From assembly GCF_000508085.1 (NCBI RefSeq), contig NZ_KI669560.1, positions 526,219-590,218 of the forward strand: a DNA stretch of 64,000 nt. The letters run 5' to 3'. Shown piece after piece: positions 17,477-27,400 of this stretch. The stretch's first letter is position 1. The number at the start of each line of letters is the position of its first letter. A program made the translations under genes and the position numbers. Below the pieces are notes generated by a model that was not told where the DNA came from, did no database searches, and was given only the letters and a program-made list of their open reading frames with translations. Origin of the DNA: Sediminibacterium sp. C3. Lineage in GTDB: Bacteria > Bacteroidota > Bacteroidia > Chitinophagales > Chitinophagaceae.

Positions 17477-20400
17477 TAATGACCAATAGCTTGAATTGTT
17501 CCTCCTCCGTGTTTGGTTACTCGAGGTCTGGTTGAAATTTTAACGGGCTTCACAGTTACTGCTTTGTCAGTGGCTTTGGATGACCAAAGAAAACCCTCGC
17601 CTGGCATTAATGCACTCATGTCAACGGGAGTTAATACACTAAGTTGAGTAACAGACTTCTGAATGTGCTTTAGCCATTGAGGACTGTTGAATTTGTGCAA
17701 TAGGACGATACTGCTCAGCTCAATTATTTCGTTAGGAAGGCTAGGTGGATCCTGGCTTGCAATCATTATGCTTACTCCCTTGTGGCGCATTTCTCTTATA
17801 GCAGTTACTATGTTTCCTGTGAGGTCTTTGTTGTCCATGTATTTATGTGCCTCATCAAATACAATAAACTTATTAAAATGCACACCATTCCAGTTTTTGA
17901 CTCCGGAAAAAATATTTAGCATAATCACAAACAATCCAAGTGCTTCGTCCTTTACAATAAATTCATCACGAAGGTCTACGATTATTAGACGACCAGGCTT
18001 CAACTGATCTCTTAGATACACACTATCATCTATGTACTCCCTGGCAAAACTCAGCTTTTGTTTGGCCAAAGCTTTCTGACTATTTGATAGTAGTTCCGAA
18101 ATCTCTACACTGAGCCCAATTTGACCCAATGATAAGTTATTCCTTTGATCCTTCATAATGGCTTTCAACTGTTTTATATAGGTCGAATCATTGCCGATAG
18201 CTCCTAGCAAGAACATCCAGTCTTGCACATTCAGTTCTTTTGAATTGAAAGCAATGGGAAAAATATCAATAGATGGGTATTCCGCCTTTCTTGCCTCAAC
18301 TTTATCCTTTGGGGTAAGCAAAACCACATCTTCAATTCGACCTGGCTCTGCTCCAAATTCTTGCTTCAGCTTTCGTAATTCCGCTTCTTTGTCATTGGGG
18401 TAAATCATTGAAGTAAACTCTGGCTCATAATCCATGCTTTCGCTGTAGTGAAATATGACACATGCCAGCGGAGCTTGTATCTTATTGACTTTATTAAATG
18501 GTTTTAGAACCATTTCTGTCACTGTTCCAATAGTATAGCTTTTGCCGCCACCCTGAACGCCAAAAAGACTTATTGTGTTGGTTTCGCTAAGATCTACAGC
18601 TATTGATTTTCCTGTGACGGTTTTGCCGAGGATTCCGAACTGGGGACTATCTCCATTTTTACCAATCATTACATCATATTCAGGTACCTCATGTTCAATT
18701 ATATTCGCAGGTGCGATGGGTGGCACATCAATTGGCTTATTTGAATTATCAATAATACCACCTTCGTCCTCTTCATCCTTTTGCTGACGGTTCTTATCTG
18801 CTAATGGTGAAATTGGCTTGTCGTTAGTAGAGATGTCTGGGACCTTGTAATCTGTGTTTTTTGTTGTGTCTCCTGACTTTGTATTTTCTGAATCTGAAGG
18901 TATACTAGTCTTTTTACTTTCGATTTTGAATTGCTGAATAAACGCTCTGAGCTTCTGGTTAATACCTACTGCTTCGCTCAGTTCGTCGTCCAGTATTTTC
19001 TCCTCTAAGCGCCTTGTATTGAGGTCAGAATCAGGATCAAGAATATCCCTGATCACACGTTCACCAAAGGTGAAAAATGTACAATCTGTATCTATTGATT
19101 CTTTAAGGTGCCTTTTAGGGAATCCGAGTTCAAAAATGAGCCCTAGCTGCTGAAACTTAAATGTGAATCCTTCATCCAATTTTTGCAAAAAGTCATTATA
19201 TGCTCCATAAGCTTTATCTGACAGGTACTCATACCGCGATGCCCGATCTAAGTAGAATGAAAGTAGTGATTTTAGTTCCTTGTTCTTAATTTCCCGGTCA
19301 AGACGATCAAATGAAAGATGATACTCAGGGTCGTAATGAGACCTAATAGCTTCAATGGTATTCAAAATCTGTTGCCGCATCTTTAGCTTGATTTCTGACC
19401 TTTCAGACTCCGTCAGCGCTTTGCGACATTTTACTTCAATTACAGTTACAGAGATTTGTCGTTTTTCACAATCAATAGAAACTAGCAGATTATCAGCCCT
19501 GCTTTTTGTTTCTGTCGGCAGATCATTAAACAAGTCCTGATGGAGATCAATTGGGATCAGAAAGCTATCCTGCAATAGACCTTTCTTTTCGAGCACCCGT
19601 TTGGTAAATGCAGAGCCAATTACTTCGAACGCCTTATTCTTTGTTGAATTGAGTTGTAGGATAAGAGAACTGCTGACTGCCCTTAAATCTTCTAGTAATT
19701 GATGTATTGTACGACTATCTGACTCATTGTCGATATTAAGGCCAAATTCCTGAAAATGTGGACCGAGCAAAGCCAAAACTTCAGACGTTGGCCTTGTCGT
19801 TAAAAAGGAAGAGATACCAGATACTTCATCACCAGGAATGTAATCTAACAAGAATGGAATGGAGTTATCTTTTGAAGGAATATCAAACACTTCTGGCCCC
19901 AAGTTTCTATCATAAGTGATTACCCAATCAGAATGATTGTGCAGATGAGCCAATAATACTTTATCCAGTGCATTAAGTGTAATCTGAGTTGATGGTAAGG
20001 AATCAGATGGCCTAGAAGCCAGAGTGCCGGCCGTGAATGACTGCAAGCAGTCAAATAACAGCCCTGCTGCATTTGATAATTCATTTTTCCAACTAGAAAG
20101 ATTGGAAGCTAAAATATAGCGATTCCATTTCGTCTCATCGTTTGCAGTGGATACATTTAGTGTCGAATCTGTAATGAGTCCATTTAGAAAGAAGCAGCGT
20201 GATGGCTGGTTGGGTTTGAAAAGTTCTACTCGAACTGGGAAAGGGCTAATGAAGAAGCTTATATGAGAAGTGAAGAGATGAGGCTGGCGTATATACTCTT
20301 CAATCATGTTTATTGAAAAGCGAAGCTTTGGGAAAAGGCGGTTATCAGAGGGCTGTGCAAATGATTCTGCTTCATCGCGAATATTCGATTCCGGATTAAG

Positions 20401-22929
20401 AAGGTTCTTCAATCCTTCGCCATGTTCAATAATTCTATCAGGCCCTCTAAAAATTCGTACTTCATATTTGACGTTTTCGAAATCAGATTCAGATTCAAGT
20501 TCCACAAATGCATCTGCGAAGATGAATGCATCACCTGCATTAAATATATTTAGAACCAATTTGTCAGTGTAAGGGTGTTGTGCCCTATAATTCTTGATTT
20601 GCCGGACAACCAACTTTAAGTTCACATCATTATCTACAAAGTTTTCCCTGGTTACATTAAGTAGTAGACGAAAATATTGAGTCAATTGCCGATCTATCGA
20701 AGTGCTGTTTATTGAGGAATTATCAATCGGCGAAGCCAAATAAATACCCCAGCTTTGCATTAATTCGCCTGCATAGTGGTAATTCTTTAGGCTGTTCGGT
20801 TCCACTATAACTAAAGGGTTATTTTCAGGATATAATTCTCCTTCAAAAAGGTCTGTCAATCCTTTGAACCAATCCTTCTGATAGCCTGGAAATTCGATCG
20901 TTTTTAATTCCCACTCATTATATACATCAATGAGCTGTATAAACCAACTTAACCTTAGTGGATGAATTGGCGATAATAGTAAGGCTTCTATCGGGGTTCC
21001 GTCTGGCAAGTTTGTCTTGAGCTTTATTAAGTCACTGAATTGAAGTTCAGCAAGAAAACGCTGTAACTCTTCTCGCTCTTCATTAGATATTAGCTTATCT
21101 CCCAACTTGGAATTTAATTGGGCTACCCAAGAACTCCACGAAAGAATATAGGCTTCAATCTGATTTCTCAGGTTAACGAGATTGGTAGTTTCAACTATAC
21201 CATTGCCTGCAATATTTGACTGAAGAATACTTTTGAAAAGTTGCTGACGAAGTAAAATAATTTCAGTATCTACGATGCTATTCAAGACACTAGGGCGAAA
21301 TGATGATGAGGGAAATGCAATTTCACTGGGATTCATACTAACCTCACAGACAACAGTACCGATTTGATTTGCGTGATTCAAGAATATCCACTCCAATTCG
21401 CGAAGCTTAGAAGGAATATTCACCTGATAATTATGCCGAGTATTATATGCAATATGGAAAGTGGCTAATTGTTTTGGCTTTGGAGCATCATGCCATACGT
21501 TAGAGTCTTCTGTAGGTACAGGTGATTGTAAGCGAATACCTTTTCGAAGGTCTTCAATCCTAAACTTGAAATAGGCTTCAGTTACATTGTGAATCTTGTC
21601 TTTTCGAATATTATCCAGTAGTTCTTCACCTTCTTCTACCTGAAAATGGAAGTCATCGGAATCACAAGTCAGTTTAAAGTCAAAGCTTGATTTAGGCAAA
21701 TCAGGATTTTCTGCTTTTTGACGCTCCCATTCCATTTGTATAGATGCCTCTTTAAATTCATCATCTGCATTCAAAACATTTCCATGCTCATCTTCTGCAT
21801 AAACTTTGAAAAAATATGAACCTTCTTCAACAACATTAGGATGTAGCTCTACAGAAGCCTCTCGGTATGACCGTCCTGAGGTTGTGTTTTTTATTTTCTT
21901 CAATACAATAACCTCCTCACCAGCACCGCCGGTTACCCTCATCAGGATAATTCGAAAAGATCGCAGTTCGGGGATTTCCGTTGGATTGGGATGGGTGTTG
22001 AACTTAATCTTGACTTTGGAAGCTCTCAATGAATTAGCGTGCAGCACTTTGGTGCCCTCTTCCAATTTGAAATCAGTGCTTGATACTTCCGTTGTAAATA
22101 GTTTTATGCGCTTTGTATCTAATTCAGGAATAGGCCAATTACAAAAATTAAGCTCCGAATAATTCTCCAAGATCTCTTGGAACAATTGGCTAGCATTTCT
22201 AACTCCACTTTCAGCCTTAAGAAAGTTAACTATTGATGGCTGGATTGAATTGGGCTCGATAGGCATCTCAGAAATTCGGTCATAGGTTGGCTTATTGAAA
22301 GTTGCCATTAGGCTCGAACAATGCATATTAAAATTCAAACGTGCTTTCGTTTGTAATTCTATTGCAAACAGTTTGCTATCTGGAATTAGCCCAAAGAAGT
22401 AGAGATTGTTGCCAATACTTTCAGGGGTAAATCCCTGCTTTTTAATTTCCAAGAGGTATTTTATGGCTTTACTTAAAGCATTTGCCTGCTTTTCAAATGA
22501 CTTTAGAATGAAAACAACATTTGAATACCATTCTTCAGGCACTTGGCTAAGCATTTTGTTTTTCAAACGAGCCTCAATGTCATCTAGTGATAAGTCTTTG
22601 AAAGTATTATTTCCATAAGAATCCTCGGCAGCTGTGCGGCTGGAAGCAGGAATCAGTATAAGCAAAGGTTTTTCTTCCTTATTACGCAATTCAATAAGCT
22701 TGCTTGCTGAAATATGATTGCTACTTGATTGATCATCTGAAATGATAAAGCTGTCTATGAGAGGATAAGTTTTTCTTACCATTTCAAGAATGTAGTTTAA
22801 CTCAGCTTCACCAAACCCTGTTATTTTCATGCAGTGGCCAGGCTTTGCATTCGCCAGCTCTACACTATTGAGTTCGAGTAGCAAATCAATTATCTCCTGA
22901 AAGTATAGGGAAATGGAAGTATTCATCAA
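17476..22929 (-). CDS. DptH/HerA-like giant ATPase
   Basis: An 1817-residue protein. The C-terminal third is a HerA/FtsK-type P-loop ATPase: FGVQGGGKSYTIG (Walker A, about 1455-1467) and KFIVFDEAHKYMD (Walker B, about 1687-1699), then SIMIASQDPPSLP and an Arg-finger-like end. At about 1150-1166 SIDCEKRQISVTVIEVKCRK gives a D...E-x-K arrangement of a PD-(D/E)xK-like fold, a candidate nuclease. The first 1100 residues are large mixed domains that I cannot name. Size, HerA motor and the DptG-like gene directly upstream (no intergenic base) resemble DptH of phosphorothioation-dependent restriction. HerA-type hexamers translocate DNA; here the motor would read methylation status instead of phosphorothioates. 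Confidence 0.7.
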   Translation of the reverse strand: MMNTSISLYFQEIIDLLLELNSVELANAKPGHCMKITGFGEAELNYILEMVRKTYPLIDSFIISDDQSSSNHISASKLIELRNKEEKPLLILIPASSRTAAEDSYGNNTFKDLSLDDIEARLKNKMLSQVPEEWYSNVVFILKSFEKQANALSKAIKYLLEIKKQGFTPESIGNNLYFFGLIPDSKLFAIELQTKARLNFNMHCSSLMATFNKPTYDRISEMPIEPNSIQPSIVNFLKAESGVRNASQLFQEILENYSELNFCNWPIPELDTKRIKLFTTEVSSTDFKLEEGTKVLHANSLRASKVKIKFNTHPNPTEIPELRSFRIILMRVTGGAGEEVIVLKKIKNTTSGRSYREASVELHPNVVEEGSYFFKVYAEDEHGNVLNADDEFKEASIQMEWERQKAENPDLPKSSFDFKLTCDSDDFHFQVEEGEELLDNIRKDKIHNVTEAYFKFRIEDLRKGIRLQSPVPTEDSNVWHDAPKPKQLATFHIAYNTRHNYQVNIPSKLRELEWIFLNHANQIGTVVCEVSMNPSEIAFPSSSFRPSVLNSIVDTEIILLRQQLFKSILQSNIAGNGIVETTNLVNLRNQIEAYILSWSSWVAQLNSKLGDKLISNEEREELQRFLAELQFSDLIKLKTNLPDGTPIEALLLSPIHPLRLSWFIQLIDVYNEWELKTIEFPGYQKDWFKGLTDLFEGELYPENNPLVIVEPNSLKNYHYAGELMQSWGIYLASPIDNSSINSTSIDRQLTQYFRLLLNVTRENFVDNDVNLKLVVRQIKNYRAQHPYTDKLVLNIFNAGDAFIFADAFVELESESDFENVKYEVRIFRGPDRIIEHGEGLKNLLNPESNIRDEAESFAQPSDNRLFPKLRFSINMIEEYIRQPHLFTSHISFFISPFPVRVELFKPNQPSRCFFLNGLITDSTLNVSTANDETKWNRYILASNLSSWKNELSNAAGLLFDCLQSFTAGTLASRPSDSLPSTQITLNALDKVLLAHLHNHSDWVITYDRNLGPEVFDIPSKDNSIPFLLDYIPGDEVSGISSFLTTRPTSEVLALLGPHFQEFGLNIDNESDSRTIHQLLEDLRAVSSSLILQLNSTKNKAFEVIGSAFTKRVLEKKGLLQDSFLIPIDLHQDLFNDLPTETKSRADNLLVSIDCEKRQISVTVIEVKCRKALTESERSEIKLKMRQQILNTIEAIRSHYDPEYHLSFDRLDREIKNKELKSLLSFYLDRASRYEYLSDKAYGAYNDFLQKLDEGFTFKFQQLGLIFELGFPKRHLKESIDTDCTFFTFGERVIRDILDPDSDLNTRRLEEKILDDELSEAVGINQKLRAFIQQFKIESKKTSIPSDSENTKSGDTTKNTDYKVPDISTNDKPISPLADKNRQQKDEEDEGGIIDNSNKPIDVPPIAPANIIEHEVPEYDVMIGKNGDSPQFGILGKTVTGKSIAVDLSETNTISLFGVQGGGKSYTIGTVTEMVLKPFNKVNKIQAPLACVIFHYSESMDYEPEFTSMIYPNDKEAELRKLKQEFGAEPGRIEDVVLLTPKDKVEARKAEYPSIDIFPIAFNSKELNVQDWMFLLGAIGNDSTYIKQLKAIMKDQRNNLSLGQIGLSVEISELLSNSQKALAKQKLSFAREYIDDSVYLRDQLKPGRLIIVDLRDEFIVKDEALGLFVIMLNIFSGVKNWNGVHFNKFIVFDEAHKYMDNKDLTGNIVTAIREMRHKGVSIMIASQDPPSLPNEIIELSSIVLLHKFNSPQWLKHIQKSVTQLSVLTPVDMSALMPGEGFLWSSKATDKAVTVKPVKISTRPRVTKHGGGTIQAIGH

Positions 22930-24489
22930 TTAGGCATTTAAGATATAACGAGGTCTAACTTTTTGAAGGATGTATGCGTCACTTAATTCTGTATAGAAGC
23001 CAATCTGGCGCAACTTTGATTTAAATGCGGTGAGATTTTCTCTAAAGGCCTGTTTAGTATAGACGTTGGAGTCAGCAAATCTGGAATCATCATTGCCATT
23101 TATTATGAGACCATACCTTTCGCGAAGCTCCTGAGTAAGTTCTTCTATCGATAGGCTTGTTGTATAATATTTGTTACCATCGTTTCTTAATACAAGAATT
23201 TGTACCAACGCCTCTAATAAACGTGTGCCCAACACAAAGCGGCGTGGATGCTTCCTGCTTCTTCCTTGTGCGAGGATCCCTCTTTCTGTATTTTTCTGTG
23301 AAAGGGCATCAAGAAGTTGTACATGGTAAGAATATAAATAGCCAGTTCTGGCTTTCATAATAGCTTCAATGTATTTGTCGAAGTGCTTAGTTTCATATTT
23401 AGCAATCTCCTCTAACAAATTTCTGTCGTCATCATTCAAGTTTTGCACGATAGCATCCCAAAGCATATTAAAGTAAAGATCAAAGTGGTCATCTCTGTTG
23501 GAAAGAATTTCTAACGCCTTGGCTAAATGATCAGAATTAGTTTTGTTTAAAGCCAGACGTCTCAATGCTGCATTAATTTGGAATGTTGCTTTAATGTAAT
23601 CATAAATGGAATTACTCATAATTTCCACGTCGGCTGCAGCAAGAGATGCAACCTTACTATCCACGTTATCAGTCAAGTCCACCACAATTGACCACTGAGA
23701 GTCAACTTCGATAGTGCCAGCTTTAATCATTTTTGGTAGAAGCTGAATAAGCTTTTGGAGATAGATTGAAAGATGGAATGACGTTATGGTCTTCAAATAA
23801 TCAATCATCACGTTGCGCGGTATAATTCGCTTATAAACAAGTAGTTTCCTGATGTCTTCACAGAAAAGCTTAGCTTGTTTTTCAAGAATTGGTTTTATGC
23901 TATTCAAACCAGTGCTACTTGTAATAAAGCCGGCACCAACATTCTTAATTAATTGCAGCAGGCCAAGGCTGTCCACATCGAGAGAGTCATATGTGTTTAT
24001 CTGTCCTGTAACCTTGTCCCAGCCTTCTGAAAGAAACGATATGAGCTCATCTCTGATAGCAGGTTCAGCACCCAACATCAGAAAAACCTGATCTGCATTG
24101 TTATAGTCACGGGTAGTTGTGGCATTACGAAGTCGGTAAGATTCTAAATGAATTGGACGCAGCGAGGATATTTTTTCTTTGTCTGAATTACCCCTGTAAA
24201 CCATGTTCACCAAGTTACTTCTTATCCAGAGCTCTGTACCTAATGGGTTATCTCTAAAGCCGGAAACTGCATCGCTCAATTCTAGCCTTCTGAATATCTC
24301 TTTGATGGTTTCGACCTCAATTATTGCATTGTCGCCAGAGCGGGCACGCTGTTTGGGACGTACTCCATTATGGCGCAACAGCATAAATAAATTGACAAGG
24401 GTATTGTCAATGTTCACCTGCTTTGCATCGCCTGCAAAAATCAGTTCGTTGCGGAAAACGCTCTCTTCTTTATTAAGCTTTATAGGCAT
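22930..24489 (-). CDS. DptG-like protein
   Basis: A 519-residue, largely alpha-helical soluble protein without catalytic motif. The best support for a DptG-like role is its size and its exact place between a DptF-like ATPase (2 bp upstream) and a DptH-like ATPase (abutting downstream). The C-terminal part (about 430-500) has a winged-helix-like run, YYTTSLSIEELTQELRERYG. In Dpt systems the middle subunit is essential for restriction but of unclear mechanism. Assignment by context is fair; sequence homology was not tested. Confidence 0.5.
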   Translation of the reverse strand: MPIKLNKEESVFRNELIFAGDAKQVNIDNTLVNLFMLLRHNGVRPKQRARSGDNAIIEVETIKEIFRRLELSDAVSGFRDNPLGTELWIRSNLVNMVYRGNSDKEKISSLRPIHLESYRLRNATTTRDYNNADQVFLMLGAEPAIRDELISFLSEGWDKVTGQINTYDSLDVDSLGLLQLIKNVGAGFITSSTGLNSIKPILEKQAKLFCEDIRKLLVYKRIIPRNVMIDYLKTITSFHLSIYLQKLIQLLPKMIKAGTIEVDSQWSIVVDLTDNVDSKVASLAAADVEIMSNSIYDYIKATFQINAALRRLALNKTNSDHLAKALEILSNRDDHFDLYFNMLWDAIVQNLNDDDRNLLEEIAKYETKHFDKYIEAIMKARTGYLYSYHVQLLDALSQKNTERGILAQGRSRKHPRRFVLGTRLLEALVQILVLRNDGNKYYTTSLSIEELTQELRERYGLIINGNDDSRFADSNVYTKQAFRENLTAFKSKLRQIGFYTELSDAYILQKVRPRYILNA

Positions 24490-24491
24490 GA

Positions 24492-27400
24492 TTATAGGTT
24501 CATTGGTTCAAGGTGAAGTTTGTTATTGGGTTGAACTGAAATCTTGAAGTACTGAATATTGTCTCTGGTAACAACCACCTCTTTGTAGCTCAAATTCTCT
24601 AAAAGATTTTTGAAAATGATCAGTTCAATGAATTTGCCGCGGATATCATTTAAAGATGGGCTGAAACCCTTTTGTATGAAATACAACATTTCATATAGGT
24701 CCAATGATATAGTTAGCTTGATGTGCTTTTGCGCTGTATGTCTGAAGACCAGGCTATCAGGGAAGTACTCCAAATACTTAGTTAGGTGGTCGGTTTTAGT
24801 TACATATAGCTCAAATTGATCTAAAGCAAAAAGGCGGAATGATTTACTGATGGGGTCTTTGATCTCCGTTGAACCTAGGGTTAGATACTTACTATCGATA
24901 GCAATGTTGTCGCAGCCTTCATTGAGTGAAATAGCACGAGAAATAGACCGTTTGGTTAGATCGTCTTCATCTCCTGTTTTCAACAGATCAACAAAGGTGA
25001 AAAGCGATTGATATGGAATACGTCTTAAGAAGGAAGGCATTTGGACATTTCCTAATTCTGTGTCTATTAGTTCTGCTCTTCCTTCGTAGTATTGATGTCG
25101 TATGAAAGCTTTATGAATTCGCTGTAGTCTTGAAACAGATTCTGACGTTTGCTCGTGAGCCGGACTTAGGCTTTTGTTTTGGTTAAATTGGTCGAGTAAA
25201 TTCAAGTCTCTTTCTGCAAACTCCAAATAGTCTTTTGATTTGTGTTTACCAAAAAACAATTCTCTGTCAAGGTGCGGGATCGCTACACTGCCGATGTCCG
25301 TTTCTCTCAAGAGCTTTATTAATCTGTCTTGATTTCCTCCATCTACGGCAGCCGGATCAGAAATATTGAAGTAGTAATGGCTCCAAATCGCTATTGGATC
25401 TCCATTTTGCATCAGTGCATCAACGTCTTTACAGCTGTAATCACGTGTTAGCATGAAAGCTATAAAAGACCTCAAATCACGCATGGTGATGTGCAGTTCC
25501 CGCTTGAGACTTACTGCTCGTAGCAGCCACTCCATTCTTGCGGTTACTTCATCCCCTGAAGCAGAGTCATTAAGCGACTCAACATTGTAGCGGATGAAGC
25601 ATTGCGATTTAATGGGACACTGTTGGCATTTTTGCCACAATGACTTTTCTGTAAGTGCTTTTACCTGTTTTCTGAAAAGACTAGGATTATCTGCTTCTCC
25701 TGCCACTACAGAACGAAGATTCAAGTTGATAATCAATAAACCCTCTGGCAAAAGAGAGTGACCTTCCTGATAGAAATACTCTTCGATAGCATTGGCCATA
25801 TTTTTAAAATGGACAGATGTGTTTAGGAACTCGATGAGTCGCCCTTCGTTAATGGCAATGAGCCTGCCTTCATTAGCCTTATTGTAGTTGGTTAAGCCAA
25901 CAAATGGCGTAAAAAAGTCTTCTAGTACATCATTATTGAATTTGTCATTTTCATCTTGTGATCCATCGTAATTGCTTTCAAATAAAACACCGTTTATTTC
26001 GAATCGAGCTCCATTTTTATGAGCAAAACGGGAGAGGTTTTTTATAGAGTTGTCTTCTTCAATTCGTTTTATAAAAGCTGTTTTCCCATCACCTGCATTT
26101 CCTGTAATGATCACCAATTTGTACTGTCCATCCAAGATAGCAGGGATAAGGTTGGTATCAAGTTTGGTTTGTGTGTAGGTAAGCCGGTCAAGTTCTTTGG
26201 TTTCGTGACTGGCTCGTGTACCAGCATTACCATGCTTTGATTGGCTGTATAAAGAGTTGAGGTACTCAACTATATCAAAATCTAAATTACGAACAGCTGA
26301 CCTTGCTATAGGTACATTGGTAATTGGTCGTAAAATACCATCCTTACCAATGGCTTCTAGCGCATTCAACATTTCAGCAGCATCCTTAAACCTGATATTT
26401 GGATTTGTAGAAATGGTCTTTTGAATGAAGGCTTCAAATGCCGGCGATACTGTATTTACCCATTTACTAAGTGGCTCAGGGTCCTTGCTGACTCTGGGAA
26501 AGCGATCTGGCGCCCAAGGATACTGTTTGGCTATGAGTTCATAAAGTGTAATGCCGAGTGCAAACAAATCAGCGGATTTATCCCAATGCACTTTGGAATC
26601 TTCAATCAGGTCTGGGGCCAGGTAGGGGTTGGTACCTACGAAGTCTTTGTTATCTGCTACCAGTGAGGCTACATTGAAATCAATGAGTACAAACTTTTCC
26701 TGTTTATCCCACATGATGTTCTGTGGTTTTATATCCCGGTGCAAGATTGGGCTTTCCTGATGTTGCATCTCCCGAAGGGCGGAAAGGATATCATGCGCCA
26801 CATCATATACCCTGACAATGGGCAGCCTAGCATCTGTGCGGGTATAAACACTTAGGTTTTCACCCTCGAGGTATTCCGTAACCGTATAGAATTGTCCACT
26901 GGGAACTGTTCCGTTCCAGATGAACTTTACAATATTTGGGTGGTTGAGATCACGCAAAGCATTATATTCATCAGTAACACTTGCACGATTAACGCTTTCA
27001 TGAAATAACTTCAAAGCATAGTCTTTGCCCTGCAGGGTATGCCTCACTTTGAAAACCTCTGAATAACCACCCTTACCAAGGCGTTGATAAATGGTATAAT
27101 CACCAACCCGATCACCTTCTTTTATTTCTTCAGAAATTGTTGAAGAAGAATTGGACGGTTGTTTAGCTCTTTGGCCTATCGGTTGTGAGTCGTTATCTTT
27201 CAGTTTTTGATTGAGGAATGCTTCCAGTTCATCAACTTTATCCCATCTGTCCTCCCGCTCGACTACTATTGTTTTATTGCAAAGGTCATCTAGCCATTTA
27301 GGAAGATTGCCATTGATGGCTGAAGGGAGCAAGTCGGGCGTTAGTTTGCCGCCCATCTTATCTAAAGCAAATGGTGAACGGACTGGTTCCTGCCCGGTGA

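Noticed and set aside
17476-24489. Calling these genes dptG/dptH and a DNA phosphorothioation system
   Set aside because: No dndABCDE or sspABCD modification genes are present; modification is provided by HsdM/HsdS, so only Dpt-like is justified.
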